This document shows positions 1 through 6,796 of a stretch of 11,008 bases of DNA, in pieces (position 1 is the first letter of the stretch; every line of letters begins with the position of its first letter). This stretch comes from an uncultured Eubacteriales bacterium (GTDB lineage Bacteria > Bacillota > Clostridia > UBA1381 > UBA9506). The notes below the pieces were generated by a model that saw only the letters and a list, made by a program, of their open reading frames with translations, searched no databases and was not told the origin of the DNA. The translations under genes were made by a program, and so were the position numbers. Where the stretch lies: positions 1 through 11,008 of the forward strand of contig CABSKZ010000070.1 in the NCBI GenBank assembly GCA_902478395.1. Direction: 5' to 3'.

Positions 1-2293
1 TGCCGATTCCAAGCTCCGCTATCATGTTCTTATCTTTCAGGTATTTCACCAAATCGTCCACGCCAGCGCGGTTCAGCATGGCGAGTGCAACATATTCCTT
101 CATGGTGCTGTTGATGTCGGCGAAGCTTTTATAATCCGACCGCGTATCCAGCTTTTCCAGTACCCACTTGCGGTCGGTATCGCTGTACAGCGCATTATAT
201 TTTGTAAAATCGGCTTCCAGTTCAGGGGTGCGCAAAAGTGCCAGCATCCCATCAGCCGCGGCGCTGTTAAACGTTGCAACGAGCGGAGCTTCCTGCACGA
301 CCTGCGTGATTCCATCGGTGCTGGAGAACGGCCGGTTCGCAATGATTAACTGATACAGCGTATCCAGCGCGATTTCCTTCTGGTATTCCTCCAGTTCAAT
401 GTTAAAGACCGGGTAATACTGCCGGAACATTTCGTCAATCTGCGCGGTTGTGCCAGTATTTGCCGTCGCTACAATCTCTTTAGACAGCGCTTCCCCCGCA
501 AAGAAAAAGCTGGTCACCCGTTTTTCCGCTTCTTTATTGCCGTTTACAATGACGGTGTAGGTTCCGCCTTCATCATTTTTTGTATCCATTGGGTATTTTA
601 CAGAATAGGTTCCGTTTCCCTTTACGACATTTGCGTAATGCACCGCGCCGCTCGGCGTTTTGACGACAACCGCCGCAGCTGTGCTGTCTCCCAAATCTCC
701 GGATATCGTCGCCTGGTTATTCAAAACGCCAGCCTTCGCCGTCAGGGTGCTCGAAACGTATTCCGCAGCCTCCCCAACCGGTTTGCAGTTGTCTAAATTG
801 TCTAGCAGAATGGTTTTCACGCTGTCTCCCGCTGCACAGGAAATCTGCGGGGCCAGCATACCGGTTTTTGCGCCGGATACAACCGCCTGTTGTGTCTGCG
901 CGTCGAACGCCGTCATCCGCTTGTTGCCGTCAAACGCGGCCAGCGCATAGGTGACGTCTGTATCGGAAGCCAGATTGTTATATGCCGAAAACTGCCCAGA
1001 AACCGTTTTTCCCGAAGCGGACGGTTCCTCCCGCACCTCTTTGTCATAGGTCATAACGCCGCTGTTGCCGACTTCATACACACTGACGTCAATCGGGCTT
1101 CCGCCGGCGCCATTTGTTCCACTGACCCAGATATAGGCCTGCCTGTCCTGAAAGTCCTTTGCGGGAAGCGCGGCGTCAAGTGCCAGCTTTTCCCCGTTGA
1201 TATAGACGTTGTACACACCCGCTTCTTCTTTTAAGGCGAAGAAGAATTTCGTTCCGTCTACGAGCTGGATGGCATGATTTTTGTTATACGGCCACGCATT
1301 CGCCGCCCAGTTGTCGTAATTGACGACCTGAAACAGCATGGTGTCCGGCGTCCAGGGCAGCAGGCGGATGCAGAAGCCGTTCCGCAAATCGGGGCTGGTG
1401 GAAAAATCAATATCCACTTGCCATTGCTGCTGTGGCTTGCCGTCGAACGAGCCGCCTGCGAAGCTGATATAGTTGTCGATGGAAAAGAGGAGATTTGCGT
1501 TGTCCAGCGAAACCGGTTCGCGGCGGATGGCGTAGCTGCCGCTGCTTTCTCCGCGCATCACCGCCGTGCCGTTGTCGTCTGTCACATAGAACGATTTATC
1601 GTTGGTATATTTCATGCTCCACGCATTCCCTGCGGCTTCGTCGAACCGCGTGACAGAATACTCTATGGGGAAAAAGTTATCTGCCGCATGGGAACCCACC
1701 TGAATGTAACCCTCTCCGTCAGGGAATTTATCCAGCTCTATCAAGTCCGCCCCCGAAGCGATCTGCGTCCCGTTCACTGCCACATGCCACAAACCGTCGG
1801 ACTGCTGAAGGGAAACATATATCTTTGCTCCGGGTACTACTTCCATTAGAATTTGCTTATCGGCAAGCGGTTGCCAAGGGGCGCCTTTTTTATTTACACA
1901 TACATTGGCCGTCAGGACGGTCGGAGAGGAATAGTACAAATACACAACAATGCCATCCCATACTTCCCGAGTCTGGAATTCCGTCGCGTTTTTGCATGTG
2001 TTAGTAAAGCTCACGCAAGAGGACATCCCTGAATTCACATCGTTGTAAAATGGGATTGTTCCCAGCATTATCTCAACATTTGCCGCCGTGATATCAACCG
2101 GCGTTTTGTTTGCGTGCCATGAATCCGTTATAGACTTAAAATAGAAAACGCCGTCCCGCTCTGATACGGGGTTGTCCTCGAGGCCTTTATCCTGTGTTGT
2201 GAACCAGACACTCTCGTCCTGCGCCGCAGCGGGCAGGACCGCGCAGCCAAGCAAAAGCGTGAAAGCTGCGAGTAAACTTATCAATTTCTTCAT
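1..2293 (-). CDS. Secreted multimodular LamG-like/Ig-like surface protein, 3' end missing
   Basis: An open frame of 764 codons runs without a stop from ATG at 2293 to the left edge, so the C-terminus is missing. The start is fixed by GGGAGG five bases upstream and an N-terminal signal peptide (MKKLISLLAAFTLLLGC, then AVLPAAAQ). The AAA-Q site suggests signal peptidase I cleavage; LLGC at residues 14-17 could be a lipobox. Modules by eye: a ConA/LamG-like domain at about 25-219 ending in YIQVGSHAADNFFP; a second beta-sandwich at about 225-410; an Ig-like domain at about 425-505 (SAYNN, then ILLDNL); another Ig-like domain at about 506-603; then an alpha-helical region from 604 to the edge. The first three match modules of the 6652-4295 protein in the same order. 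No catalytic domain is visible. It is probably a cell-surface or glycan-binding protein, with an anchor such as SLH domains possibly beyond the edge (inference). The start lies 28 bases after the preceding stop, consistent with an operon. Confidence 0.85.
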   Translation of the reverse strand, partial: MKKLISLLAAFTLLLGCAVLPAAAQDESVWFTTQDKGLEDNPVSERDGVFYFKSITDSWHANKTPVDITAANVEIMLGTIPFYNDVNSGMSSCVSFTNTCKNATEFQTREVWDGIVVYLYYSSPTVLTANVCVNKKGAPWQPLADKQILMEVVPGAKIYVSLQQSDGLWHVAVNGTQIASGADLIELDKFPDGEGYIQVGSHAADNFFPIEYSVTRFDEAAGNAWSMKYTNDKSFYVTDDNGTAVMRGESSGSYAIRREPVSLDNANLLFSIDNYISFAGGSFDGKPQQQWQVDIDFSTSPDLRNGFCIRLLPWTPDTMLFQVVNYDNWAANAWPYNKNHAIQLVDGTKFFFALKEEAGVYNVYINGEKLALDAALPAKDFQDRQAYIWVSGTNGAGGSPIDVSVYEVGNSGVMTYDKEVREEPSASGKTVSGQFSAYNNLASDTDVTYALAAFDGNKRMTAFDAQTQQAVVSGAKTGMLAPQISCAAGDSVKTILLDNLDNCKPVGEAAEYVSSTLTAKAGVLNNQATISGDLGDSTAAAVVVKTPSGAVHYANVVKGNGTYSVKYPMDTKNDEGGTYTVIVNGNKEAEKRVTSFFFAGEALSKEIVATANTGTTAQIDEMFRQYYPVFNIELEEYQKEIALDTLYQLIIANRPFSSTDGITQVVQEAPLVATFNSAAADGMLALLRTPELEADFTKYNALYSDTDRKWVLEKLDTRSDYKSFADINSTMKEYVALAMLNRAGVDDLVKYLKDKNMIAELGIG

Positions 2294-2298
2294 AGTTG

Positions 2299-2304
2299 CC
2301 TCCC
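2299..2304 (-). promoter_or_regulatory. Ribosome binding site of the 2293 gene
   Basis: The minus strand reads GGGAGG followed by five bases (CAACT) and ATG. This fixes the start at 2293 and lies inside the 28-base gap after the preceding gene, so the two genes are likely co-transcribed. Confidence 0.8.
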
Positions 2305-2321
2305 GAAATTTAACGTACTTC

Positions 2322-4301
2322 CTATTGCTCTACCAGAAAAACACCCCGGTAGGAGTTGATGGGGATCGTGTCTCCGCCGCCCACTTCCGTCACCTTGCCG
2401 GACAGCGGGTTATACAAAGCAAACCTTTTTCCCGGTGCCAGCAGGGAAACATCCGCCAGATCCGCCCCTGTCGCATTGACCAGGAAATACACGTTGGAGC
2501 CGGCTTTTGAGATGTATTTTGAAAGATATATGCCATTGGGCGCAGAAGCCGAATATGCCTCCAGCGTATTGATATTCTTCGATGACAAAATTCCCTTTGC
2601 CGAAGCAACCGCGGAATCGATTCCCAGCGTGCCGCCATGCACTGCTATCGCCGCGGCGACCGCGTCATGCTCCGCTTCGCTTGTTCCCATGGTTGGCTTT
2701 GCGTCCGCGCTGTCTCCTACCCAAATGACGGTCATTCCCCGTTCCGCCGCTTTGTTGATTTTCTCTATGACTGATAGTGGAATCACTTCCATGTACGGCA
2801 GTATCAGCATCTCGCAGCGGTTGCCGTTAATCTCCAGACCTCCGTCAGTCAGAGCTGCCTCCGTAATTTCTTTTTCAGCTACAAAGTTGTAGTCCACCCC
2901 GGCCCCCAGCAGCTTGTTGGAGAGTTCCGCCAGCTTATTGTTCAGCGTATCCAGCTTCGGCATGGGCGTCCAGATATTTTTATGTGCAAACGTGTAATTT
3001 GCCTGGGCGGTTTCTACCGGGTAATACACCGCGACCCGTGTGTCGTTCTTCGCGCCGCCCAGCATATACCCAATCCGCGACGTATAGCTGTTGAGCTTTT
3101 TGCCGTCAGCGGGAGATTTCACTGTGAAGTAAGAATTAAAATGGTTGACTCCGCCGAAATAAGCCATCGTCATCAGGCCAATCGCGTTTTCCACATATTT
3201 CGGATCGTTTCCCCACGCAGCGCCGTCCGGTGCGACCGGGCAAAGCTCCGCCATCACAGTCTTTTTATGATACCATTTCGCCATGGAACTCGCAAATTTT
3301 GCCCCCAGCATGGTTCCGCACACACCAGCTTGGTTCGCGGTGAAGGAATCTGGATACACCTGCAAAACATCGATACCGGGATAAGACATTTCCCGGAAGC
3401 ATTTTAAAACGTCGCCGTACAGCCCCACATGGTATTTCAGCTCTTCTTCCAGCAACAGATGGCCGGAGCCGTTTGTGCCGTTTGCCTCACACCACTGGGA
3501 AATCTGCCCGAAATAAATTTCAGAAACCATGTCGCCGATCAGTGAGTAGAAGTTTTGCCGCACCAGCTTGTCGTGCTCCGTTTCGCCGCCTTCAAACAGG
3601 CTCGTCAGGTTCTCCATAAGGTCATAGCCATACTTGGCCTGAAACTTCTCCGGCAGCGTTTTTTCCCATGGAAGGAGGATGTAGCTGTCGTCCGGATTGT
3701 AGTCCATATGATGCCGGGTAATGAGGCTGGGTTCATCGGTGAAAAATGCCTCGACTCCACCCCATACGTCTGGTGAAAAGTTGTCCTTGTACGCCTGATA
3801 AGTAATGTCGATGAACCGTTTTACCGCGTCGGCATCAATGATGTTGATATATTTGCGGTTGACCGCCGCGACGCCGTTCGCCTGTATGTTAAAGCCCCTG
3901 TCGCCTTCCATTGGGGGATATTCTACATAGGCGCGCAGCGTCCAGCTGCCGTCCGCCCCGGTGGTCGTAATGGCGCTGCCGTCCGCATCAACCGGAATAT
4001 TTTGCGTACCCGTGGCTGTTTCCAGCTGCGCGGAGACGATTTTCGTTGTATAGTTGGGAACGGGCAGCGTAAAACTGCCGATCCCCGTCCCTGTCAATTT
4101 CAGTTCACGAAGCCCTGTGGCTTCAAATTCCTTATGCCCGTCGAGTACCTTTGTCTCAGCTGTTCCGCTTGGGTAAAGATGTTCGTCATATAACCATGTG
4201 CCCAATCCTTTTTCCTGCATGCTGCGCACATACTGGTCTGTAACCTTTAGGTTTTCCTCAGTCAGGTATTTACCGGGCCGCCAGTCAGAATTGGTTACCA
4301 C
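2322..4301 (-). CDS. GH106-like glycosidase module, downstream half of a frame-split gene
   Basis: These 659 codons encode a secreted-type glycosidase catalytic region without its own signal peptide. It parallels the 9412-6797 protein along its length: WLYDEH at residues 36-41 followed by YPSGTA; AFFTDEPS at 185-192; GSGHLLLEE at 278-286; MAELCP at 350-355; GVNHFNSYF at 384-392; then a Rossmann/amidotransferase-like domain at about 420-570 and a C-terminal beta domain. The Glu residues at 190, 285/286 and 352 are conserved in the paralogue and are catalytic candidates (inference). The only start near the 5' end is GTG at 4301, inside a G run with no spaced Shine-Dalgarno. The first barrel segment (YNMYQM to TQGG) is encoded in the other frame upstream. 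It is therefore best read as the C-terminal half of a 1443-residue protein starting at 6652. Unlike the paralogue it has no CBM32 insertion. GH106 membership is by motif resemblance only; substrate unknown. Confidence 0.8.
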   Translation of the reverse strand: MVTNSDWRPGKYLTEENLKVTDQYVRSMQEKGLGTWLYDEHLYPSGTAETKVLDGHKEFEATGLRELKLTGTGIGSFTLPVPNYTTKIVSAQLETATGTQNIPVDADGSAITTTGADGSWTLRAYVEYPPMEGDRGFNIQANGVAAVNRKYINIIDADAVKRFIDITYQAYKDNFSPDVWGGVEAFFTDEPSLITRHHMDYNPDDSYILLPWEKTLPEKFQAKYGYDLMENLTSLFEGGETEHDKLVRQNFYSLIGDMVSEIYFGQISQWCEANGTNGSGHLLLEEELKYHVGLYGDVLKCFREMSYPGIDVLQVYPDSFTANQAGVCGTMLGAKFASSMAKWYHKKTVMAELCPVAPDGAAWGNDPKYVENAIGLMTMAYFGGVNHFNSYFTVKSPADGKKLNSYTSRIGYMLGGAKNDTRVAVYYPVETAQANYTFAHKNIWTPMPKLDTLNNKLAELSNKLLGAGVDYNFVAEKEITEAALTDGGLEINGNRCEMLILPYMEVIPLSVIEKINKAAERGMTVIWVGDSADAKPTMGTSEAEHDAVAAAIAVHGGTLGIDSAVASAKGILSSKNINTLEAYSASAPNGIYLSKYISKAGSNVYFLVNATGADLADVSLLAPGKRFALYNPLSGKVTEVGGGDTIPINSYRGVFLVEQ

Positions 4302-6652
4302 CCCCCCTGCGTAGATTCCCTGAAAAAATCAGGGGTGTTGCCTTCTGTCGCCTGTTCATGCACCATCTGATACATGTTGTATTGTACAGGCGGCTCGCTG
4401 AACTGCCTGAATTCATTCTGTTTATTCACCGTTTCGTCCTCCCTTTGATAAATACTGATTGGCTGCATTGTGCTGAAGGAATCCCACAGCAGCAGGTTGA
4501 TTCTGCCGGATACCGGCACCGCCGCATTGGCCGCAGCAATTTTTTTCACAGCCCCTGGCGCGATGTCTCCGTCCGCCAGAATCTCACTGTCTGTCATGAC
4601 CATTCCGTCATATTTGGCGAGCACGCCCGCTGCGCTTTTGGTTGTATCCGTATCATTCACCGCAAGCAAATTTGCGTTTAACGTTTTTTCCGTCGCTGTT
4701 TGTCCCTGCTCCACTGTTCCGTATACATGAAATCCTGTGTTCTGCCCCACATTGTAGAACGAATAGGTCAGCGGCTGGTCAATGCCGTCTGCCGACATGA
4801 TCGTGTTTAGTGTGATGTCCGCATAATCTCCTGTCAGTACATCGTCGAATATGGCGTTAACATCCGGTTCATACTCCGGCGGGAAATTGTTGTGAGGCAG
4901 CACTGTGCCGTCGATGCACACGCGGAGATGCCCGTCAATCTGTTTCAGGGACAGAAAATGGATTTCGCCGTCCCGAAACGCAAATTTTTGCGCCTTATTA
5001 TCGTGCGGCCAGTACACCTGCTCCCCATTCACCATTTTTACCAGCTGCACGTTACAGGTTTCCAAATCCAGCGGAATAAACCGGACCACCAGCGCGTTGC
5101 CGTTGCCGCCCTCGAAAATCATGTTGTAGTTCGAGCCTGTTTTATCGACAACCTTGCCGGGAACAGCGCTCTGGTAGCATGGAATATTATCCGCCGAAAA
5201 TACGACCGACACGCTTTTGCCCGTCCCGTCAAAGGTAACCGGCTGCGACTTCACCACAACCGCATTGCCTGTTTTCGTGCTGACTGTTGTTTTATCCGCC
5301 GCTTCCGTCACTGTTCCGCCCAACCATTGGTTTACAACCGGGTCGTCGAAGCTTGTTACAGTAAAGCCGCACGGGAAATAGTTGCTTGCCGCGTGCATTC
5401 CAACCTGTAAATACGCGCCTGCCGCAAAGTCCTCGTCTGTCAGGCCCGTTGCGGCCCGGTCTATCACCGGAACGTTGTTCACCCACACGGACGAGCGTCC
5501 GCCACGGTTCCGTATACTGATGGAAACCTCACTGCCGTCCTTCACCGTGGTATCGATTGGTGTACGGTAGGAAATTAAGGTCCAGTTTCCGCCGCCCGCG
5601 CCCACCGCGTCAATTTCCACCTGAAGCTGGGTCGGGGTGGCAAAGAACAGGTAGATTGCCAAACCTTTGAGCTTGTCTCTATTTGCCCAATCCATATTGA
5701 CATCCCTGGAATCTTTCAGCGCAACCAGCAGGGACGCGGCGCTGTTCTGCGGTTTCCCCTCCGCCGCTCCCGACATATAACCCGGGATATTATCCAGCCG
5801 GACCGTCAAGTTCGCGCCCTTCGCGTCAACCTTTGTCGTCTTAGTAAAGGAGGCGTCCGTCTTGGTTGAAAACACCGTGCCGTCCTGCGCGGAAGATATG
5901 CTGCTCGACCCGCCGCCGGGCGATTCCGAGATGATCCACTCCGGCTTTTCATCGTAGGAAAGCACCGTCGTCGTGAAGCTTCCCGCATTCACGCTCGCGT
6001 GCATTCCGGTCTGTAAATATGCCCCGTTGGCAAAATCGCTTTCCGAAATCGCCGCGTTCGACAGGGAAAGAACATTGGTTCCATTGATAGTCGCCGTAAT
6101 AGTGTTGCCATTCATGGCAAATTTAAAATCGAGCGTACCGCCGTCATCCACTTTGCCGCTCGGGTCAAATGGGTAAGAACGCGCTTTCACATCCCAGTTA
6201 TCCTCGCCACCGCCGATGATTACCGGCTCGACAGCATACTCGCTCTGCCGGTTGTAATACACGTAGAACATAACGCCTTTAAAATCGTTCCGCGTTCCAT
6301 AATCCGCCACCGTGGTCACATTTTTTACTGCGAACACGTAAGAAATTCCATTTATCTGCGGTTTTGGCTGCCCTGCCTCCGAATAGCCGGGGACCGTGTC
6401 GAGCCGGACTTTTGCGTTGATGTCGGCAATGTCCGCCTGATTGTTATTTGTAAAATACGTATCGTTCATTGCCGTGAACTGCACGCCGTCCTGCACTTGT
6501 GTAACGGAATACTGCTGGCTCGCGTCGCCAAATGGCGACAGGCGGGTTAAAGACCAGTCCTCCGCGCGATTGTTGTTTACAGCAAAGGCTGTCAGATTCA
6601 AAATGCCTGTCAGCAGGCAGAGCACCGTAATGAGAGAAATTGACCGTTTCAT
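4295..6652 (-). CDS. Secreted multi-LamG/Ig-like carbohydrate-binding protein, upstream half of a frame-split glycosidase
   Basis: A 785-codon frame starts with ATG at 6652, eight bases after GGGAGG, and has a signal peptide (MKRSISLITVLCLLTGILNL, cleavage probably after TAFA). Beta-rich modules follow: A at about 30-237 and B at about 238-442 are clear repeats (AYLQTGMHAS at 211-220 against AYLQVGMHAA at 412-421; VRLDTVPGY against VRLDNIPGY). C at about 443-618 is a further ConA-like domain. D at about 627-735 is Ig-like (LAKYDG, then LLLWDSFSTMQPI). Residues 745-784 (FRQFSEPPVQYNMYQMVHEQ to TQGG) match the start of the glycosidase domain in the 9412-6797 protein, but the frame then ends W-stop right after a G7 run. 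The glycosidase continues in the -1 frame at 4301. Read alone, this is a secreted glycan-binding protein; read through a -1 shift, it is the targeting arm of a large glycosidase. A LamG-like fold is assigned by pattern, not by search. Confidence 0.82.
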   Translation of the reverse strand: MKRSISLITVLCLLTGILNLTAFAVNNNRAEDWSLTRLSPFGDASQQYSVTQVQDGVQFTAMNDTYFTNNNQADIADINAKVRLDTVPGYSEAGQPKPQINGISYVFAVKNVTTVADYGTRNDFKGVMFYVYYNRQSEYAVEPVIIGGGEDNWDVKARSYPFDPSGKVDDGGTLDFKFAMNGNTITATINGTNVLSLSNAAISESDFANGAYLQTGMHASVNAGSFTTTVLSYDEKPEWIISESPGGGSSSISSAQDGTVFSTKTDASFTKTTKVDAKGANLTVRLDNIPGYMSGAAEGKPQNSAASLLVALKDSRDVNMDWANRDKLKGLAIYLFFATPTQLQVEIDAVGAGGGNWTLISYRTPIDTTVKDGSEVSISIRNRGGRSSVWVNNVPVIDRAATGLTDEDFAAGAYLQVGMHAASNYFPCGFTVTSFDDPVVNQWLGGTVTEAADKTTVSTKTGNAVVVKSQPVTFDGTGKSVSVVFSADNIPCYQSAVPGKVVDKTGSNYNMIFEGGNGNALVVRFIPLDLETCNVQLVKMVNGEQVYWPHDNKAQKFAFRDGEIHFLSLKQIDGHLRVCIDGTVLPHNNFPPEYEPDVNAIFDDVLTGDYADITLNTIMSADGIDQPLTYSFYNVGQNTGFHVYGTVEQGQTATEKTLNANLLAVNDTDTTKSAAGVLAKYDGMVMTDSEILADGDIAPGAVKKIAAANAAVPVSGRINLLLWDSFSTMQPISIYQREDETVNKQNEFRQFSEPPVQYNMYQMVHEQATEGNTPDFFRESTQGGW
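4301..4307 (-). other. G7 frame-break site: -1 slippery heptamer or indel-prone tract
   Basis: In the upstream frame the codons are CAG GGG GGG TGG TAA, so the seven G form an in-frame X_XXY_YYZ heptamer (G_GGG_GGG). Slipping back one base gives GGG GGG GTG GTA ACC and enters the 659-codon glycosidase frame. The resulting GGVVTN aligns with GGFVTN at residues 70-75 of the paralogue. An AGGGA lies 9 nt upstream (4317-4321), the kind of Shine-Dalgarno-like stimulator known from bacterial dnaX frameshifting. A weak 5-bp stem may form 15 nt downstream (ACTGG at 4285-4281 with CCGGT), which is longer than the usual spacer. Equally possible: a one-base indel mutation, a phase-variable tract, or an assembly error in the homopolymer. 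The frame break is certain as written; the mechanism is not known. Confidence 0.9.
4318..4334 (-). other. Stem-loop just upstream of the frame-break site
   Basis: The transcript would read CCCTGA, TTTTT, TCAGGG: a perfect 6-bp stem with a U5 loop, ending 10 nt before the G7 tract. It lies inside the coding region. The 3' arm contains the AGGG of the putative Shine-Dalgarno-like stimulator, so folding would mask it. A role in frameshifting is inference only. Confidence 0.5.
5327..6565 (-). repeat. Tandem LamG-like module duplication within the coding region
   Basis: The encoded modules A (about 6565-5942) and B (about 5941-5327) are divergent tandem repeats. Shared landmarks in the same order are a VRLDN/TIPGY-type strand, a GKPQN/QPKPQ segment, a conserved segment preceding NW (GGGEDNW, GAGGGNW), and AYLQxGMHAxxN followed by a TVxSxD strand. 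A third copy of the same type is encoded at about 2221-1637 in the downstream gene (YIQVGSHAADNFF, then VTRFD). The similarity is at protein level; nucleotide identity looks low, so the duplication is old. Confidence 0.7.
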
Positions 6653-6660
6653 CCAATATG

Positions 6661-6666
6661 CCTCCC
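6661..6666 (-). promoter_or_regulatory. Ribosome binding site of the 6652 gene
   Basis: The minus strand reads AAAGGGAGG, eight bases, then ATG. The spacing is good and it selects the start at 6652 that carries the signal peptide. Confidence 0.8.
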
Positions 6667-6680
6667 TTTCTTTATATGTA

Positions 6681-6723
6681 TGGAATGACGGAACCCCGGC
6701 TTGTATGGGGTTCTGTCATTCTA
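6681..6723 (-). terminator. Long intergenic stem-loop, attenuator or mRNA-processing type
   Basis: The arms 6684-6697 and 6707-6720 pair over 14 positions with a single mismatch, around a 9-base loop; outer pairs extend it to 6681/6723. In the transcript the arms are GAAUGACAGAACCCC and GGGGUUCCGUCAUUC. No U-run follows (UACAUAUAAAG instead), so it is not a classical intrinsic terminator. It ends about 15 bases before the GGGAGG of the next gene. Such elements between a gene and the next open frame in an operon often stabilise the upstream message or reduce downstream expression; which applies here is inference. Confidence 0.55.
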
Positions 6724-6742
6724 TTAAGAGCCTACGTTTTCT

Positions 6743-6766
6743 ATCCGGCTCCGGAAGCAGCCGGAT
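6743..6766 (-). other. Intergenic 8-bp perfect stem-loop
   Basis: ATCCGGCT at 6743-6750 and AGCCGGAT at 6759-6766 are perfect inverted repeats around an 8-base loop. It is the middle of three stem-loops in the 144-base gap. No U-tract follows on either strand. An operator (inverted repeat for a dimeric regulator) is an alternative reading. Confidence 0.5.
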
Positions 6767-6776
6767 TCGAGGTGTT

Positions 6777-6791
6777 GCCTGCCCCGCAGGC
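6777..6791 (-). other. Short GC stem-loop directly after the glycosidase stop
   Basis: GCCTGC and GCAGGC pair perfectly over 6 bp around a 3-base loop, five bases beyond the TGA at 6797-6799. There is no following U-tract, so it more likely protects the mRNA 3' end than terminates transcription. Confidence 0.4.
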
Positions 6792-6796
6792 CCGTA

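Noticed and set aside
4299..4301. GTG as an independent translation start of the 659-codon glycosidase frame
   Set aside because: It lies within the G run without a spaced Shine-Dalgarno, the product would lack a signal peptide and the first barrel segment, and that segment is encoded directly upstream in the other frame. Coupled re-initiation cannot be fully excluded.
6660..6796. Possible internal promoter (TATAAA- and TAGAAT-like hexamers)
   Set aside because: No -35 element at the right spacing could be found for either hexamer.
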